A stretch of 64,000 nucleotides of DNA from the NCBI RefSeq assembly GCF_009755605.1, contig NZ_WPNZ01000015.1, positions 124,001 to 188,000 of the forward strand, in the 5' to 3' direction. This DNA comes from Streptomyces typhae. Lineage in GTDB: Bacteria > Actinomycetota > Actinomycetes > Streptomycetales > Streptomycetaceae. This document shows, in pieces, positions 11,626 to 20,557 of the stretch; the stretch's first letter is position 1, and every line of letters starts with the position of its first letter. Under the pieces are notes generated by a model that saw only the letters and a list, made by a program, of their open reading frames with translations, was not told the origin of the DNA and searched no databases. The translations under genes were made by a program, and so were the position numbers.

Positions 11626-11680
11626 CGCCGAAGGGGCCTTGGCCTCACCCACCGGAGGTGAGGCCAAGGCCCCTTCGGCG
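11626..11680. terminator. Strong hairpin: 24-bp perfect arms, 7-base loop
   Basis: Left arm 11626-11649 and right arm 11657-11680 are exact reverse complements and GC-rich. It starts 13 bases after the stop of the leftward phosphotransferase-like gene, which it should terminate. It lies only about 16 bases upstream of the repeat-protein start, so that gene must be transcribed from within or beyond the hairpin. Confidence 0.85.
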
Positions 11681-11692
11681 TGACCCGCCCGG

Positions 11693-12871
11693 TCAGCGGG
11701 TGCCGACCGCCGCCCGTACGGCCCGGCGGGCCATCTGGCAGTCGTCGTGCAGCCGCCGCAGCAGCAGCCGCTGCTCCTCGCCGGACGGGCCGGACGGCGC
11801 GGCACCGGCGAGGGCCGCGCCCGGCGCCGACTCGTGCAGCGAGCGCTGCACGGCCATCTCGCACAGCCTGATCTCGTGCGTGAGCACCAGCATCAGGTTG
11901 ACCAGGAAGGCGTCGCGCGCCGCCGGACCCGGCGCCTGCGCGAGCTGACTGATGTCGCGCCGCGCGATGGGGGCGTCACCGAGCACGGACCACAGCGTCG
12001 CGAGGTCGTAGCCCGGCAGATACCAGCCCGCGTGCTCCCAGTCGACGAGAACGGGCCCCGCCGGTGACAGGAGCACGTTCGACAGCAGCGCGTCACCGTG
12101 CGAGAACTGCCAGGTCAGCTGCGGACCTGACGGGTGGGCATGCGCTATGCCGTGCAGCAGCTTCTGCAGATCGCCCATGTCCCGGTCCGTGAGCAGCCCC
12201 AGCTCGTGGAACCGGGAGATCCGCCGGCCGTAGTCCAGCGGCCTGCCGAACATCTCCTGCGGCGGCCGCCAGGCGTTGAGCCGCCGCACGGCCTCCACCG
12301 CGGCCCGGATGTCCGCCCGGGGCGGGGTCTCGACGGGATGCCGTTGCAGCGCGGCCACCCGGCCCGGAACCCGCTCGATCACCAGCGTGCAGTCGTCCGG
12401 GTCGGCCGCGATGAGACGCGGCGCGCGCACGGGCGGACGGTGCCGGACGAACGAACGGTATGCAGCTATTTCGTGCCTGATCCGCTCGGCCCACACGGGC
12501 GAGTGGTCGAGCAGGCACTTGGCCACGGCGGTGGCCCGGCCCGCCGTCCCCACCATGAGGACGGTGCGCCCGCTGCGCCGCAGCACCTGCACCGGCTGGA
12601 ACTCCGGACAGATGCGGTGGACGGAGGCGATCGCGGTGCGCAGTTGGGCACCCTGTGGCCCTGACAAGTCGAGTCTCCCGCTGAGCGGCCCGGACGCCGG
12701 CACCAGACGCGTCCGGCCGGCACCGAGCGGAGCGGCCGCGGGACGCGCCGGAGCCAGATAGGGGCCGCCTCCGGAGAGCGGAACCTCCGCGGTGCGGGCG
12801 GAGCCGCGGGCCGGAGGGTGCGGACGCAGCGGCCGGGGCGGGGCGGACACGGAGGACGATGCTGCGTACAT
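11693..12871 (-). CDS. Aminoglycoside-phosphotransferase-family protein
   Basis: Protein of 392 residues with a disordered alanine/proline-rich N-terminus of about 75 residues, then a kinase-like fold. It has the Brenner motif FSHGDALLSNVLL (catalytic Asp and Asn) and a metal-binding segment VLVDWEHAGWYLPGYDLA. Such proteins phosphorylate small molecules; many Streptomyces paralogues are not antibiotic-resistance enzymes. ATG 12871 was chosen; only a weak GGGAT precedes it. It is transcribed divergently from the NsdA-like gene, and a long hairpin follows. Confidence 0.75.
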   Translation of the reverse strand: MYAASSSVSAPPRPLRPHPPARGSARTAEVPLSGGGPYLAPARPAAAPLGAGRTRLVPASGPLSGRLDLSGPQGAQLRTAIASVHRICPEFQPVQVLRRSGRTVLMVGTAGRATAVAKCLLDHSPVWAERIRHEIAAYRSFVRHRPPVRAPRLIAADPDDCTLVIERVPGRVAALQRHPVETPPRADIRAAVEAVRRLNAWRPPQEMFGRPLDYGRRISRFHELGLLTDRDMGDLQKLLHGIAHAHPSGPQLTWQFSHGDALLSNVLLSPAGPVLVDWEHAGWYLPGYDLATLWSVLGDAPIARRDISQLAQAPGPAARDAFLVNLMLVLTHEIRLCEMAVQRSLHESAPGAALAGAAPSGPSGEEQRLLLRRLHDDCQMARRAVRAAVGTR

Positions 12872-13105
12872 GGGCGATACAGATCCCTTCGTGTGCCAGC
12901 GAGTTGCGGCGTCCACCCGCCCCGGCCGCTCTGGGTGCACCCTGGGGAATGCCTTGCGGCGACCGGGTCGGGGTGGCGCATTCCTACCTGACACCCGTCA
13001 GCCCCTGGCACACCATGTGGCGCACCCTGGCGAACCCTGGCGAATAGTCGCTCAGCAACTGACAGCGGGCTACTGTCAATTCAGCCGAGAACCTGGGGGC
13101 TTGAC

Positions 13106-14602
13106 GTGAACGGACAACCCAACACCCGCCTGTCGGACCTCTTCGGCCTGGCGGGCTGGTCCAAGGGCGAACTCGCCAGACTGGTGAATCGGCAGGCGGC
13201 AGCGATGGGTCATCCGCAGCTGGCCACCGACACCTCGCGGGTGCGGCGCTGGATCGACATGGGAGAGATCCCGCGCGACCCGGTGCCCAGAGTCCTTGCT
13301 GTTCTGTTCACCGAGCGTCTCGGCCGTGTCGTGACCATCGAGGACCTCGGTCTGGTCCGGCACGGGCGCGTAGGCAAACAGCGCGGCGACGGGGGCGTGG
13401 AGCACCCGGACGGCGTGCCGTGGGCGCCCGAGCGAACCGCCGCGGTCCTCACCGAATTCACGGGAATGGACCTCATGCTCAACCGACGCGGCTTGGTGGG
13501 CGCGGGTGCCGCGCTCGCCGCCGGTTCCGCACTCAGCAGCGCCATGCACGACTGGCTGCACACCGATCCGACCCTGAACGCCGACGCCCCCCGCGTCCAC
13601 GATCCCCTGCACGCCGACCCCGCCGGATTCGACCGCTACGAGGCCGCCCCGATCGGGTCCCAGGAGATCGAGGAGCTGGAGCGCTCCGTCGAGGTGTTCC
13701 GCGCCTGGGACGCGTCCCGCGGCGGCGGCCTGCAACGCAAGGCGGTCGTGGGCCAGCTGAACGAGGTGGGGGGCATGCTCTCCTACCGCCACCCCGACCA
13801 TCTGCAGCGGCGCCTGTGGGGCGTCGCCGCCAACCTCGCCGTGCTCGCGGGCTGGATGTCCCACGACGTCGGCCTTGAGCCCACCGCTCAGAAGTACTTC
13901 GTCATCGCCGCGCACGCGGCCCGCGAGGGCGGCGACCGGCCCCGCGCCGGTGAGGCACTGTCCCGGGCCGCGCGCCAGATGGTGCACCTCGGCAAGCCGG
14001 ACGACGCCCTGGACCTGATGAAGCTGGCCAAGTCCGGCGGCGGCGAGGAGGCCCTGCCGCGCACCCAGGCCATGCTCTACACCATCGAGGCCTGGGCCCA
14101 GGCGTCCATGGGGCGCGGCCAGGCCATGCGGCGCACGCTCGGCATCGCCGAGGACCTCTTCGTGTCGGACAAGGGCGACGTCCCGCCGCCGAGCTGGATG
14201 CAGATGTTCGACGAGGCGGACCTGCACGGCATGCAGGCCCTGGCCTACCGCACCCTCGCCGAGCACGAGGCGCCCGCGGCCCAGCTGGCGCAGCGTCACG
14301 CCAAGGAGGCCATCGAGCTGCGCGCCAAGGGGCGCGACCGTTCGACGATCTTCGACTACATCTCGCTGGCGTCGGCCTGCTTCATCGCCGACGAGCCCGA
14401 GCAGGCGGACCGCTATGCGCGTCTCGCACTGGTGTCCATGGGCTCCAACTCCTCCCACCGCACCTGGGACCGGCTGCGCGAGATGTACCGGCTCACCACT
14501 CAGTACGCGGGCTATCCGAAGATCGAGGACCTGCGCGAGGAGATCAAGCACGCCCTGCCCAAGACGGGCAGGCCGGGGGGAGGCAAGTGGGTCCAGGCGT
14601 AG
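13106..14602 (+). CDS. NsdA-like / sporulation-associated regulatory protein
   Basis: Protein of 498 residues. The N-terminus (residues 1-75) resembles a helix-turn-helix-like module (LSDLFGLAGWSKGELARLVNRQA, then DTSRVRRWIDMGEIPRDPVP); a long alpha-helical repeat region resembling TPRs follows (residues 190-480). This architecture matches the Streptomyces NsdA/NsdB family, negative regulators of sporulation and antibiotic production in S. coelicolor. Which paralogue this is cannot be decided here. GTG 13106 is preceded by GGGG at about six bases. It stands alone between divergent and convergent neighbours. Confidence 0.75.
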   Translation: MNGQPNTRLSDLFGLAGWSKGELARLVNRQAAAMGHPQLATDTSRVRRWIDMGEIPRDPVPRVLAVLFTERLGRVVTIEDLGLVRHGRVGKQRGDGGVEHPDGVPWAPERTAAVLTEFTGMDLMLNRRGLVGAGAALAAGSALSSAMHDWLHTDPTLNADAPRVHDPLHADPAGFDRYEAAPIGSQEIEELERSVEVFRAWDASRGGGLQRKAVVGQLNEVGGMLSYRHPDHLQRRLWGVAANLAVLAGWMSHDVGLEPTAQKYFVIAAHAAREGGDRPRAGEALSRAARQMVHLGKPDDALDLMKLAKSGGGEEALPRTQAMLYTIEAWAQASMGRGQAMRRTLGIAEDLFVSDKGDVPPPSWMQMFDEADLHGMQALAYRTLAEHEAPAAQLAQRHAKEAIELRAKGRDRSTIFDYISLASACFIADEPEQADRYARLALVSMGSNSSHRTWDRLREMYRLTTQYAGYPKIEDLREEIKHALPKTGRPGGGKWVQA

Positions 14603-14618
14603 CCCCGAGGGGCGAGTC

Positions 14619-16031
14619 CTAGGCGTCGACCCTGGCCACCAGGAGGCAGGCGTCGTCCTCGCGCAGGGCCACGCCGAATTCCTCCACGGCGACGCGCACG
14701 CACTCCTGTGCCGTCCGCGCCTCGGTGAACCGCGGGGCGAGGGCGAGCAGCCGCTCGGTCGCGGCCTCTCGGGAACGCCGCGGCACCAGACCATCGGTGT
14801 GCAGCAACAGCAGGTCACCGGGGTGCAGCTGCTCCTCCGCCTGCCCGTAGTCGGCACCGGACGTCGCACCGAGGAGCACGCCGTCGGGCGGCGTGAGCGC
14901 GTGCCCTGTACCGCCGCGGAACAGCAGTGGGGCGGGGTGTCCGGCCTGCGCCCAGGTCAGGGTGCGGTCGGTGGCGTCGTACAGACAGCACACGGCGCTG
15001 CCGAGTGCGGGCTGGGCGGAGGCGTCGAGCAACTGGTTCAGACAGCCCATGAGCCGGCCGGGGCTCGTGCCGGTGACGGCCATGCCGCGCAGGGCGCCGA
15101 GCAGCATGGCCATGCCGGAGGTGACGGTGACGCCGTGGCCGGTGAGGTCGCCGACGCTCAGCAGCGTACGGCCGTCCGTCAGTTCGAGGGCGTCGTACCA
15201 GTCGCCGCCGATCAGCGCGGGGGAGGAGGAGGGGAGGTAGTGGGCGGCCAGGTCCAGGCTCGCGGAGCCGCCGTGCGGGAACCGCAGGGAGCCGCGCCAC
15301 GGCGGCAGCACGGCTTCCTGCAGTTCGACCGCGAGCCGGTGCTCGGTCTGCGCGATGTGCCGCTGGTGCCGCAGCGAGTCACGGGTCTCGCGCACCACTC
15401 GCTGGCTCCGGCGCAGTTCGCTGACGTCCCGGAGCACCGCCCACATCGAGGCGGTGGAGCCGTCGGCGGCGAGCACGGGTTCGCCCATCATGTGCACCTG
15501 GCGTACGCCGCCGTCGCCGCGGACGATGCGGAACTCGCCGTCGATCGGCTTGCCGTCGACCAGGCAGTCCGTGACCATCGCCGTCAGCATCGGCTGGTCG
15601 TCGGGGTGCACCAGGGAGGGGAGTTCGTCGAGGGAGAGCGGCGGTGCCGCCGGGTCCCTGCCGAGGATCTGGTAGAGCTCGCCGGACCAGTTGGCCTCGT
15701 CGTTGAGGAGGTTCCACTCGGCGCTGCCGACCCTGCTGAGCAGGGAGCCGGGGGACGGGTCGGGGCGGGCGGGCGGGTCGGTGGGCGGAGCGGGGCGCGG
15801 CGGGCCCTCCCGCAGTTGGGCCAGGTGGCCGTGCAGATCGTTGAGGTGGTGCACGGCGAGGTCGCAGAGCGCCCGCTGCCAGCGGCCCGCGGGGTCGGTG
15901 TGGTCGGCCGCGGTCTCACGGCGCACGGCGTCGACCTCGCCGCGCAACCGGCGCGTCTGCGAGATCAGCGCGTCGACCGCGCCGTGCTCGTGCGGCCGGT
16001 CGGGGCGGTCCGCGAAGACATGGGACGGCAT
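14619..16031 (-). CDS. PAS-domain SpoIIE/RsbU-type PP2C phosphatase
   Basis: Cytoplasmic protein of 470 residues. After a helical N-terminus comes a PAS domain (about 100-210: WNLLNDEANWSGELYQILG, DGEFRIVRGDGG, GEPVLAADG) and then a SpoIIE-type PP2C domain (HYLPSSSPALIGGDWYDALEL with metal-binding Asp, SVGDLTGHGVTVTSGMA, HTDGLVPRR, DDACLLVARV). These enzymes dephosphorylate anti-anti-sigma factors and control stress or developmental sigma factors. GGAG lies six bases before the ATG at 16031; an in-frame ATG at 16088 has GGAG only two bases away. No anti-sigma gene is adjacent. Confidence 0.85.
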   Translation of the reverse strand: MPSHVFADRPDRPHEHGAVDALISQTRRLRGEVDAVRRETAADHTDPAGRWQRALCDLAVHHLNDLHGHLAQLREGPPRPAPPTDPPARPDPSPGSLLSRVGSAEWNLLNDEANWSGELYQILGRDPAAPPLSLDELPSLVHPDDQPMLTAMVTDCLVDGKPIDGEFRIVRGDGGVRQVHMMGEPVLAADGSTASMWAVLRDVSELRRSQRVVRETRDSLRHQRHIAQTEHRLAVELQEAVLPPWRGSLRFPHGGSASLDLAAHYLPSSSPALIGGDWYDALELTDGRTLLSVGDLTGHGVTVTSGMAMLLGALRGMAVTGTSPGRLMGCLNQLLDASAQPALGSAVCCLYDATDRTLTWAQAGHPAPLLFRGGTGHALTPPDGVLLGATSGADYGQAEEQLHPGDLLLLHTDGLVPRRSREAATERLLALAPRFTEARTAQECVRVAVEEFGVALREDDACLLVARVDA

Positions 16032-16354
16032 GGGGTGCTCCGTTGACGATGCGGTGCGACCGGACTGGCTGGGGGGAACGCCGGTCATGGCTCCTCGACC
16101 GGTAGCGGTGGGGCGGATGCCGGCCTGCGCGCACCACCTGTGGGACTGCCGTGGGTGACATACGGGCCGGCCGCGGTACTGACTTACGTAACAACTCTTC
16201 GACCGGTAACGACTCTGGCACAGCACGCCCATGGCCGTAAGGGATTTGGCAACACCCGATGCGGTGGTGCTTCTGGCATGTGCCACAGTCCTTGCGGGGC
16301 GGAGCGTCCGGTCGGTCGCCGTCCGCCCCCACCGGCGGATACGACGGCGTGGCC
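16032..16354. other. Non-coding spacer upstream of the phosphatase gene
   Basis: About 320 bases with no convincing gene. It should hold the phosphatase promoter and the end of the response-regulator transcript. Visible structure: a TTACGTAA palindrome at 16184-16191, and a TCGACCGGTA motif repeated near 16093 and 16199. Neither is a known operator to me. Confidence 0.4.
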
Positions 16355-16999
16355 TCAGGTCCGCAGGTAGCGCAGGACCGCGAGGACCCGTCTGTTCGCG
16401 TCCTGCGACGGCGGCAGACCCAGCTTGTCGAATACCGCGGCCACATGCTTTTCGACCGTGCCCGCAGAGACCACGAGCGTCTGTGCGATCGCGGCGTTCG
16501 AACGGCCCTCCGCCATCAGGGAGAGCACCTGCCGCTCGCGGGCGGTCAGCGGCGCGAGTTCGGCGGTGCGGCGGCTCGCCCCGGCGAGCTGCGTGACGAC
16601 CTCGGGGTCGAGGGCGGTGCCGCCGCCGGCGACCCGGGCGAGGGCGTCGGTGAACTCCGCGACGTTCGCGACCCTGTCCTTGAGCAGATAGCCCACGCCC
16701 GCCGAGCCGTCGGCGAGCAGCCGCGTGGCGTACTTCGTCTCGACGTACTGGGAGAACAGGAGCACCCCGGTGCCGGGGTGCTCGCGGCGGATGTCGATGG
16801 CGGCGCGCAGCCCCTCGTCGGTGTGCGACGGGGGCATGCGGATGTCGACGACCGTGACGTCCGGGCGATGCTCGGCGACCGCGGTGCGCAGGGCGTCCGC
16901 GTCGCCCACGCCGGCGCACACCTCGTGGCCCCGCTCCACCAGCATCCGGCCGAGGAGTTCCCGCAGGACGGCGGCGTCCTCGGCGATCACGACACGCAT
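16355..16999 (-). CDS. NarL/LuxR-family response regulator
   Basis: Protein of 214 residues. The receiver domain has the acidic pair (VVIAEDAAVL), the phospho-acceptor Asp in VTVVDIRMPP and the conserved Lys in GYLLKDRV. The C-terminal LuxR HTH is LTARERQVLSLMAEGRSNAAIAQTL. It binds DNA when phosphorylated, presumably by the adjacent kinase whose stop is 13 bases upstream. ATG 16999 gives the canonical MRVVIAED start; ATG 17008 adds three residues and has a weak GAAAG. It is co-transcribed with the kinase. Confidence 0.88.
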   Translation of the reverse strand: MRVVIAEDAAVLRELLGRMLVERGHEVCAGVGDADALRTAVAEHRPDVTVVDIRMPPSHTDEGLRAAIDIRREHPGTGVLLFSQYVETKYATRLLADGSAGVGYLLKDRVANVAEFTDALARVAGGGTALDPEVVTQLAGASRRTAELAPLTARERQVLSLMAEGRSNAAIAQTLVVSAGTVEKHVAAVFDKLGLPPSQDANRRVLAVLRYLRT

Positions 17000-17012
17000 G
17001 GCGCCCATACTT

Positions 17013-18557
17013 TCACGCGTGCAGCGGCAGCTCGACGACGACCGTCGTGGGGCCGCCCTCGGGACTGTCCACGAGCAGCCGCCCGTCGACGGTGCGCACC
17101 CGCTGGACCAGGCCGGTGAGGCCGCTGCCCGCGCCCACCCGGGCGCCGCCGCGCCCGTCGTCCCCGACCCGCAGCCGCAGCACGCCGTCGTCCTCCTCCG
17201 CCACACTGATCGCCGCCGCGCCCGCACCGCTGTGCTTGATGACGTTCGTGAGCAGTTCGGCCGCGCAGAAGTAGGCGATGGTCTCGATGGCGGGGGTCGG
17301 ACGGCGCGGGATGTCGGTGCTCAGCCCGACGGGCAGCGCGCTGCGGGCGGCGAGGGTGGCGAGCGCGTCGGGCAGCCCCTCGTCGAGGGCGGGCGGATGG
17401 ATGCCCCTGGCCAGGTCGCGCAGTTCGGTGAGGGCTCGGGTGGCGTTGTGGTGGGCGGTGTCGACGAGGTCGCGGAGGCGGACGAGGTCGAGGGGCGGGG
17501 GTGAGGGTGTGCCGGGCTCCTGTCCCGGGGGTGAGGGTGTGCCGGGCTCCTGTCCCGGGGGTGAGGGAGTGCCGGGCTCCTGTCCTGGGGGTGGCGGGTT
17601 CTCGGGCTCCTGTCCCGGGGGCGGCGGGTTCTCGGGCTCCCGCTCCGAGGGCGGCGGATCCTCGGGCCCTCGCGGTCGCGGGGTCGCCGCGTCGAGGCGT
17701 TCTCTGATCATGTCCAGGCACATGGCGACCGCGACGAGCCGCACCTGCGCGCCGTCGTGCAGGTCGCGCTCCACGCGCCGCAGCAGAGCGACCGAGTCGT
17801 CGACGGCGAGCGCGCGCGTCGCCTCCAGGTCCCGTACCCGCTCCGCGAGGCGTCCGGGTCCGAGCAGGGCGCGCAGGAGCCACCGGTCGGCCTCCACGAC
17901 CAGCCGGGTCGGCCAGGGCGCGAGCAGCAGCAGCGCGAGACCGAGGGCGAGCGCGCCGAACGTACCGGTGAAGCCGTGCACCGCGAGGCCGCCGGCCGGA
18001 AGGGGCGTGAGGACGGGCATGCCGTCCCCGTCGCCCGAGGTGTTCTGGCCGAAGACCCCCCACCGCAGCGGAGCCGTGAGGTTGATCAGCCCGGTGACCC
18101 ACCACAGCACCGCGTACATGCCCAGCGCGCTCACCGGAAGTTTCACCAGGACGTACGCGACGGCCCGCCACCCCGCGCCGTCCCGCAGCCGGGCGTCGAT
18201 GCGCCCGACCGCACCGGAGCCCGGCCGCGGCGGCGCAGGCCGCGGCAGGCGTTCGCCGAGCAGCCCCGACGCCAGCGCCCGGTGCACCGCGCCGAGCCCG
18301 CGCGCGAGCCCCAGGCATCCCGTCAGGACGAGCACACCGACCACGGCACCCACGAGCGAGACCGTCAGGCCCGCGCCGAGCGCGAGCAGCACGGTCAGCA
18401 GGACACCGCCCACCAGTCCGGGCGGGAACGCGAGCAGGCAGTACGCCGTCTCCGTCCAGGCGCGCCGGGACAGCGGTGCGCGCAGGAACGCGGTGGTGCG
18501 GGCCCGGGGTGTCGCAGGGGGGCCGTCCTGAGGGACGGCGCGGGGGATGTCGTGCAT
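17013..18557 (-). CDS. NarL-type sensor histidine kinase with a repeat inserted in the DHp domain
   Basis: Membrane kinase of 514 residues. The N-terminal half has four to six membrane segments of the sensor type. The phospho-acceptor His is in RRVERDLHDGAQVRL (about residue 267); the HATPase has AELLTNVIKHS and GSGLTGLVQRV. Between the first and second DHp helices lies a six-unit proline-rich repeat of PPGQEPGTPS type (about residues 296-355), where related kinases have a short turn. ATG 18557 is preferred over GTG 18566; no SD is evident. It partners the downstream regulator. Confidence 0.87.
   Translation of the reverse strand: MHDIPRAVPQDGPPATPRARTTAFLRAPLSRRAWTETAYCLLAFPPGLVGGVLLTVLLALGAGLTVSLVGAVVGVLVLTGCLGLARGLGAVHRALASGLLGERLPRPAPPRPGSGAVGRIDARLRDGAGWRAVAYVLVKLPVSALGMYAVLWWVTGLINLTAPLRWGVFGQNTSGDGDGMPVLTPLPAGGLAVHGFTGTFGALALGLALLLLAPWPTRLVVEADRWLLRALLGPGRLAERVRDLEATRALAVDDSVALLRRVERDLHDGAQVRLVAVAMCLDMIRERLDAATPRPRGPEDPPPSEREPENPPPPGQEPENPPPPGQEPGTPSPPGQEPGTPSPPGQEPGTPSPPPLDLVRLRDLVDTAHHNATRALTELRDLARGIHPPALDEGLPDALATLAARSALPVGLSTDIPRRPTPAIETIAYFCAAELLTNVIKHSGAGAAAISVAEEDDGVLRLRVGDDGRGGARVGAGSGLTGLVQRVRTVDGRLLVDSPEGGPTTVVVELPLHA
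17491..17670 (-). repeat. 30-bp coding tandem repeat (6 units) in the kinase gene
   Basis: Six in-register 30-base units run from 17491 to 17670, encoding 10-residue blocks such as PPGQEPGTPS and PPGQEPENPP. Units 1-3 are almost identical; units 4-6 diverge together. Copy number changes would keep the frame. Confidence 0.9.
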
Positions 18558-18650
18558 GACGATCACGCTAGCGCCGGGCCAGGTGCCGTCGTAACGCGGC
18601 TGTCCTCCGACTGAGCTGGGGGTTTACCCCCAGCAGTGCCGAGGCCGCGC

Positions 18651-19913
18651 TCAGCCGGGGTGGCGCGCGTGCGTGCGCTCGGACCAGTTCACGACGAGCG
18701 GGACGAACTGGCCGACGACGAGGAGGAGGGCCCCCACGACGAGCCAGCCCGGCTCGCCCCAACCGATGCAGAGCACGCCGAGCAGCGGCGGGCCGATCGC
18801 GTTGGACAGGCCCTGGCCGATGGCGAACAGTCCCGAGTACTGGCCCTGTGCGTGCTCCGGGGCGAGGCCGAAGGACAGCTCGAACGCGGAGGCGGCGTGC
18901 CACAGTTCGCCCACGGTGTGGACGACCACGCCCAGCACGACGACGGCCACGGCGACCCGTCCGGGAGCGTCGCCGGCTGCCGCGATGAGGCCGGTGGCGA
19001 GGAGGAACGCCACCCCCGCGCGGCGTGCCGCCCGCCCGGCCGCCTTGTTGTCGTCGACGCCGCGGCTGACCCGTACCTGGAGGCAGACCACGAGGGCGGT
19101 GTTGACCGCCACGCTCGCGCCGACGAACCACCGCGGGGCGTCGGTGTGTCCGATGATCCACAGCGGCAGGGCGAAGATCAGTACCTGGTTCTGGATGGTC
19201 ATGATGCCGTCCAGAGCGGTGAGCGCCACGTACGGCTTGTCCTTGAGGGCGGGCCAGCGGCTGCCCTCAGCCGGGGCGCTCACCGGGGACACGGACGGAA
19301 CGCGTGAGGTGAGGGCGGCGGAGACCAGGAACGTGACGGCGGTGCCGAGGACGAGGCCCACGTACGCGGCCCTGGTGTCCAACTGGACGGCGACGCCCGC
19401 CGCGAGGGCTCCGCAGCCGACAGCGATGTTGTTGAGGGCGCGCAGGTAGGAGCGGTAGCGGGTGGGGTTCGGGGCGCCCAGGGTGCGGGTCAGCGGGCCG
19501 CGGGCGGCGGTGCCCGCCGAGGTGGCGAGCTCGACCACGCACACGACCGCGATCAGCGCGGGCAGGGAGTGCACGAACACCAGTCCCGCCACGGCGAGTG
19601 CCTGCACGACGACCGCGATCCTGAAGACCTCGCGTGGGCCGCGGCGGTCGGCCAGGCGGCCCACGGGGACGCCGGCGACGAGTCCGATGAGGGCGGCGGC
19701 GCCCAGGGCGAAGCCGACCTGGGAGACCGGGATGCCCACGGAACGGGTGAAGAACAGCGCGGCCCCGGCGATGAAGAGGCCCTTGCCGATCTGGTTGACG
19801 AAGGTCGCGGCGGCGAAGACGCGCTTCGAGCGCGTCTCGGGTATGAGGCCGCGCGCCACCAGCCAGAGCGACAACCGTCCCTCGGCACCCTGCCCGGCAC
19901 CCTCCCCGGCCAC
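18651..19913 (-). CDS. MFS transporter
   Basis: Membrane carrier of about 420 residues and 12 predicted segments, beginning SLWLVARGLIPETRSKRVFAAATFVNQIG. It has the inter-segment motif GRLADRRGPREVFR and GQYSGLFAIGQGLSNAIGPP. GTG 19913 has GGAGGG about ten bases upstream. A TTG at 20024, also with GGAGGG upstream, would add a His/Gln-rich tail, so the start is uncertain. It lies next to the double-HTH regulator and the biosynthetic locus and could be its exporter, but this link is inference. Confidence 0.75.
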   Translation of the reverse strand: MAGEGAGQGAEGRLSLWLVARGLIPETRSKRVFAAATFVNQIGKGLFIAGAALFFTRSVGIPVSQVGFALGAAALIGLVAGVPVGRLADRRGPREVFRIAVVVQALAVAGLVFVHSLPALIAVVCVVELATSAGTAARGPLTRTLGAPNPTRYRSYLRALNNIAVGCGALAAGVAVQLDTRAAYVGLVLGTAVTFLVSAALTSRVPSVSPVSAPAEGSRWPALKDKPYVALTALDGIMTIQNQVLIFALPLWIIGHTDAPRWFVGASVAVNTALVVCLQVRVSRGVDDNKAAGRAARRAGVAFLLATGLIAAAGDAPGRVAVAVVVLGVVVHTVGELWHAASAFELSFGLAPEHAQGQYSGLFAIGQGLSNAIGPPLLGVLCIGWGEPGWLVVGALLLVVGQFVPLVVNWSERTHARHPG

Positions 19914-19965
19914 CGGCCCGGTCCCTCCGTCGCTGTGGTGGTGCTTGCCGTGCTGATCGGCCTGC

Positions 19966-20005
19966 TGATCGCTGTGCTGAGCGCCGTACTGATCGCTGTG
20001 CTGAG
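19966..20005. repeat. CTGATCGCTGTGCTGAG direct repeats before the MFS gene
   Basis: Two copies of a 17-base motif lie 24 bases apart, with partial copies to the left. They either encode His/Gln repeats, if the carrier starts at the upstream TTG, or sit in its leader. Repeated sites of this kind could also bind the neighbouring regulator. Confidence 0.5.
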
Positions 20006-20083
20006 GCTGCCCGCTGGTGTCCAACTGGCTGTCCCTCCAGGGGTGTACACGCCGACACCGCTGGGCCGCCCGCGCCCAGCCGC

Positions 20084-20557
20084 TCAGGAAGCCAGGTCGA
20101 CGTACTGGGCGTAGAGGGCGGCTTGGGTGCGGTCGGTGGCGCCGATCTTCAGATAGATGCTGCTGAGGTGGTTCTTCACGGTCTTCTCGGAGATGCCGAG
20201 TTCCCGGGCGATGAGCCGGTTGCTCAACCCCAGCGCCAGCAGGCGCAGTACGCCCCGCTCGCGTGCGGTGAGGGCGGGGCCCCCGGGCATCGCATTTCCT
20301 GCAGAGACGGAAGGGGGCGCCGGAACGGGCGGAATCGCTTTCCCGGGGCAGATCAGGCCGATGTGCCGGGCGTAGAGGGCGGCTTGGGTGCGGTCGGTGG
20401 CGCCGATCTTCAGATAGATGCTGCTGAGGTGGTTCTTCGCGGTTTTCTCGGAGATGCCGAGTTTTCTGGCGATGAGCCGGTTGCTCAACCCCAGGGCCAG
20501 CAGGCGGAGCACTTCCGACTCCCGGCAGGTGAGTTTCACGGCCGGTGGTTCTTCCAC
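20084..20557 (-). CDS. Regulator made of two tandem LuxR HTH domains
   Basis: Protein of 157 residues with no receiver or sensor domain. Two LuxR/GerE HTH domains stand in tandem: residues about 8-70 (LTCRESEVLRLLALGLSNRLIARKLGISEKTAKNHLS) and about 95-157 (LTARERGVLRLLALGLSNRLIARELGISEKTVKNHLS), joined by a proline-rich linker. The coding DNA of the two domains is about 95% identical over some 144 bases, so this is a recent internal duplication. GTG 20557 has GAGG six bases upstream. It probably acts as a DNA-binding regulator of the adjoining biosynthetic locus. Confidence 0.82.
   Translation of the reverse strand: MEEPPAVKLTCRESEVLRLLALGLSNRLIARKLGISEKTAKNHLSSIYLKIGATDRTQAALYARHIGLICPGKAIPPVPAPPSVSAGNAMPGGPALTARERGVLRLLALGLSNRLIARELGISEKTVKNHLSSIYLKIGATDRTQAALYAQYVDLAS
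20107..20511 (-). repeat. Near-identical duplicated HTH-coding segments, offset 261 bp
   Basis: Segment 20107-20250 matches 20368-20511 with about seven mismatches by eye. The offset of exactly 87 codons keeps the frame. Confidence 0.85.

Noticed and set aside
11693..12871. Antibiotic-resistance call for the APH-like gene
   Set aside because: Fold motifs alone do not show aminoglycoside activity; Streptomyces carry many such paralogues.
13076..14869. Minus-strand frame opposite the NsdA-like gene
   Set aside because: Antisense shadow; it crosses the phosphatase end in the wrong frame and has no recognisable domain.
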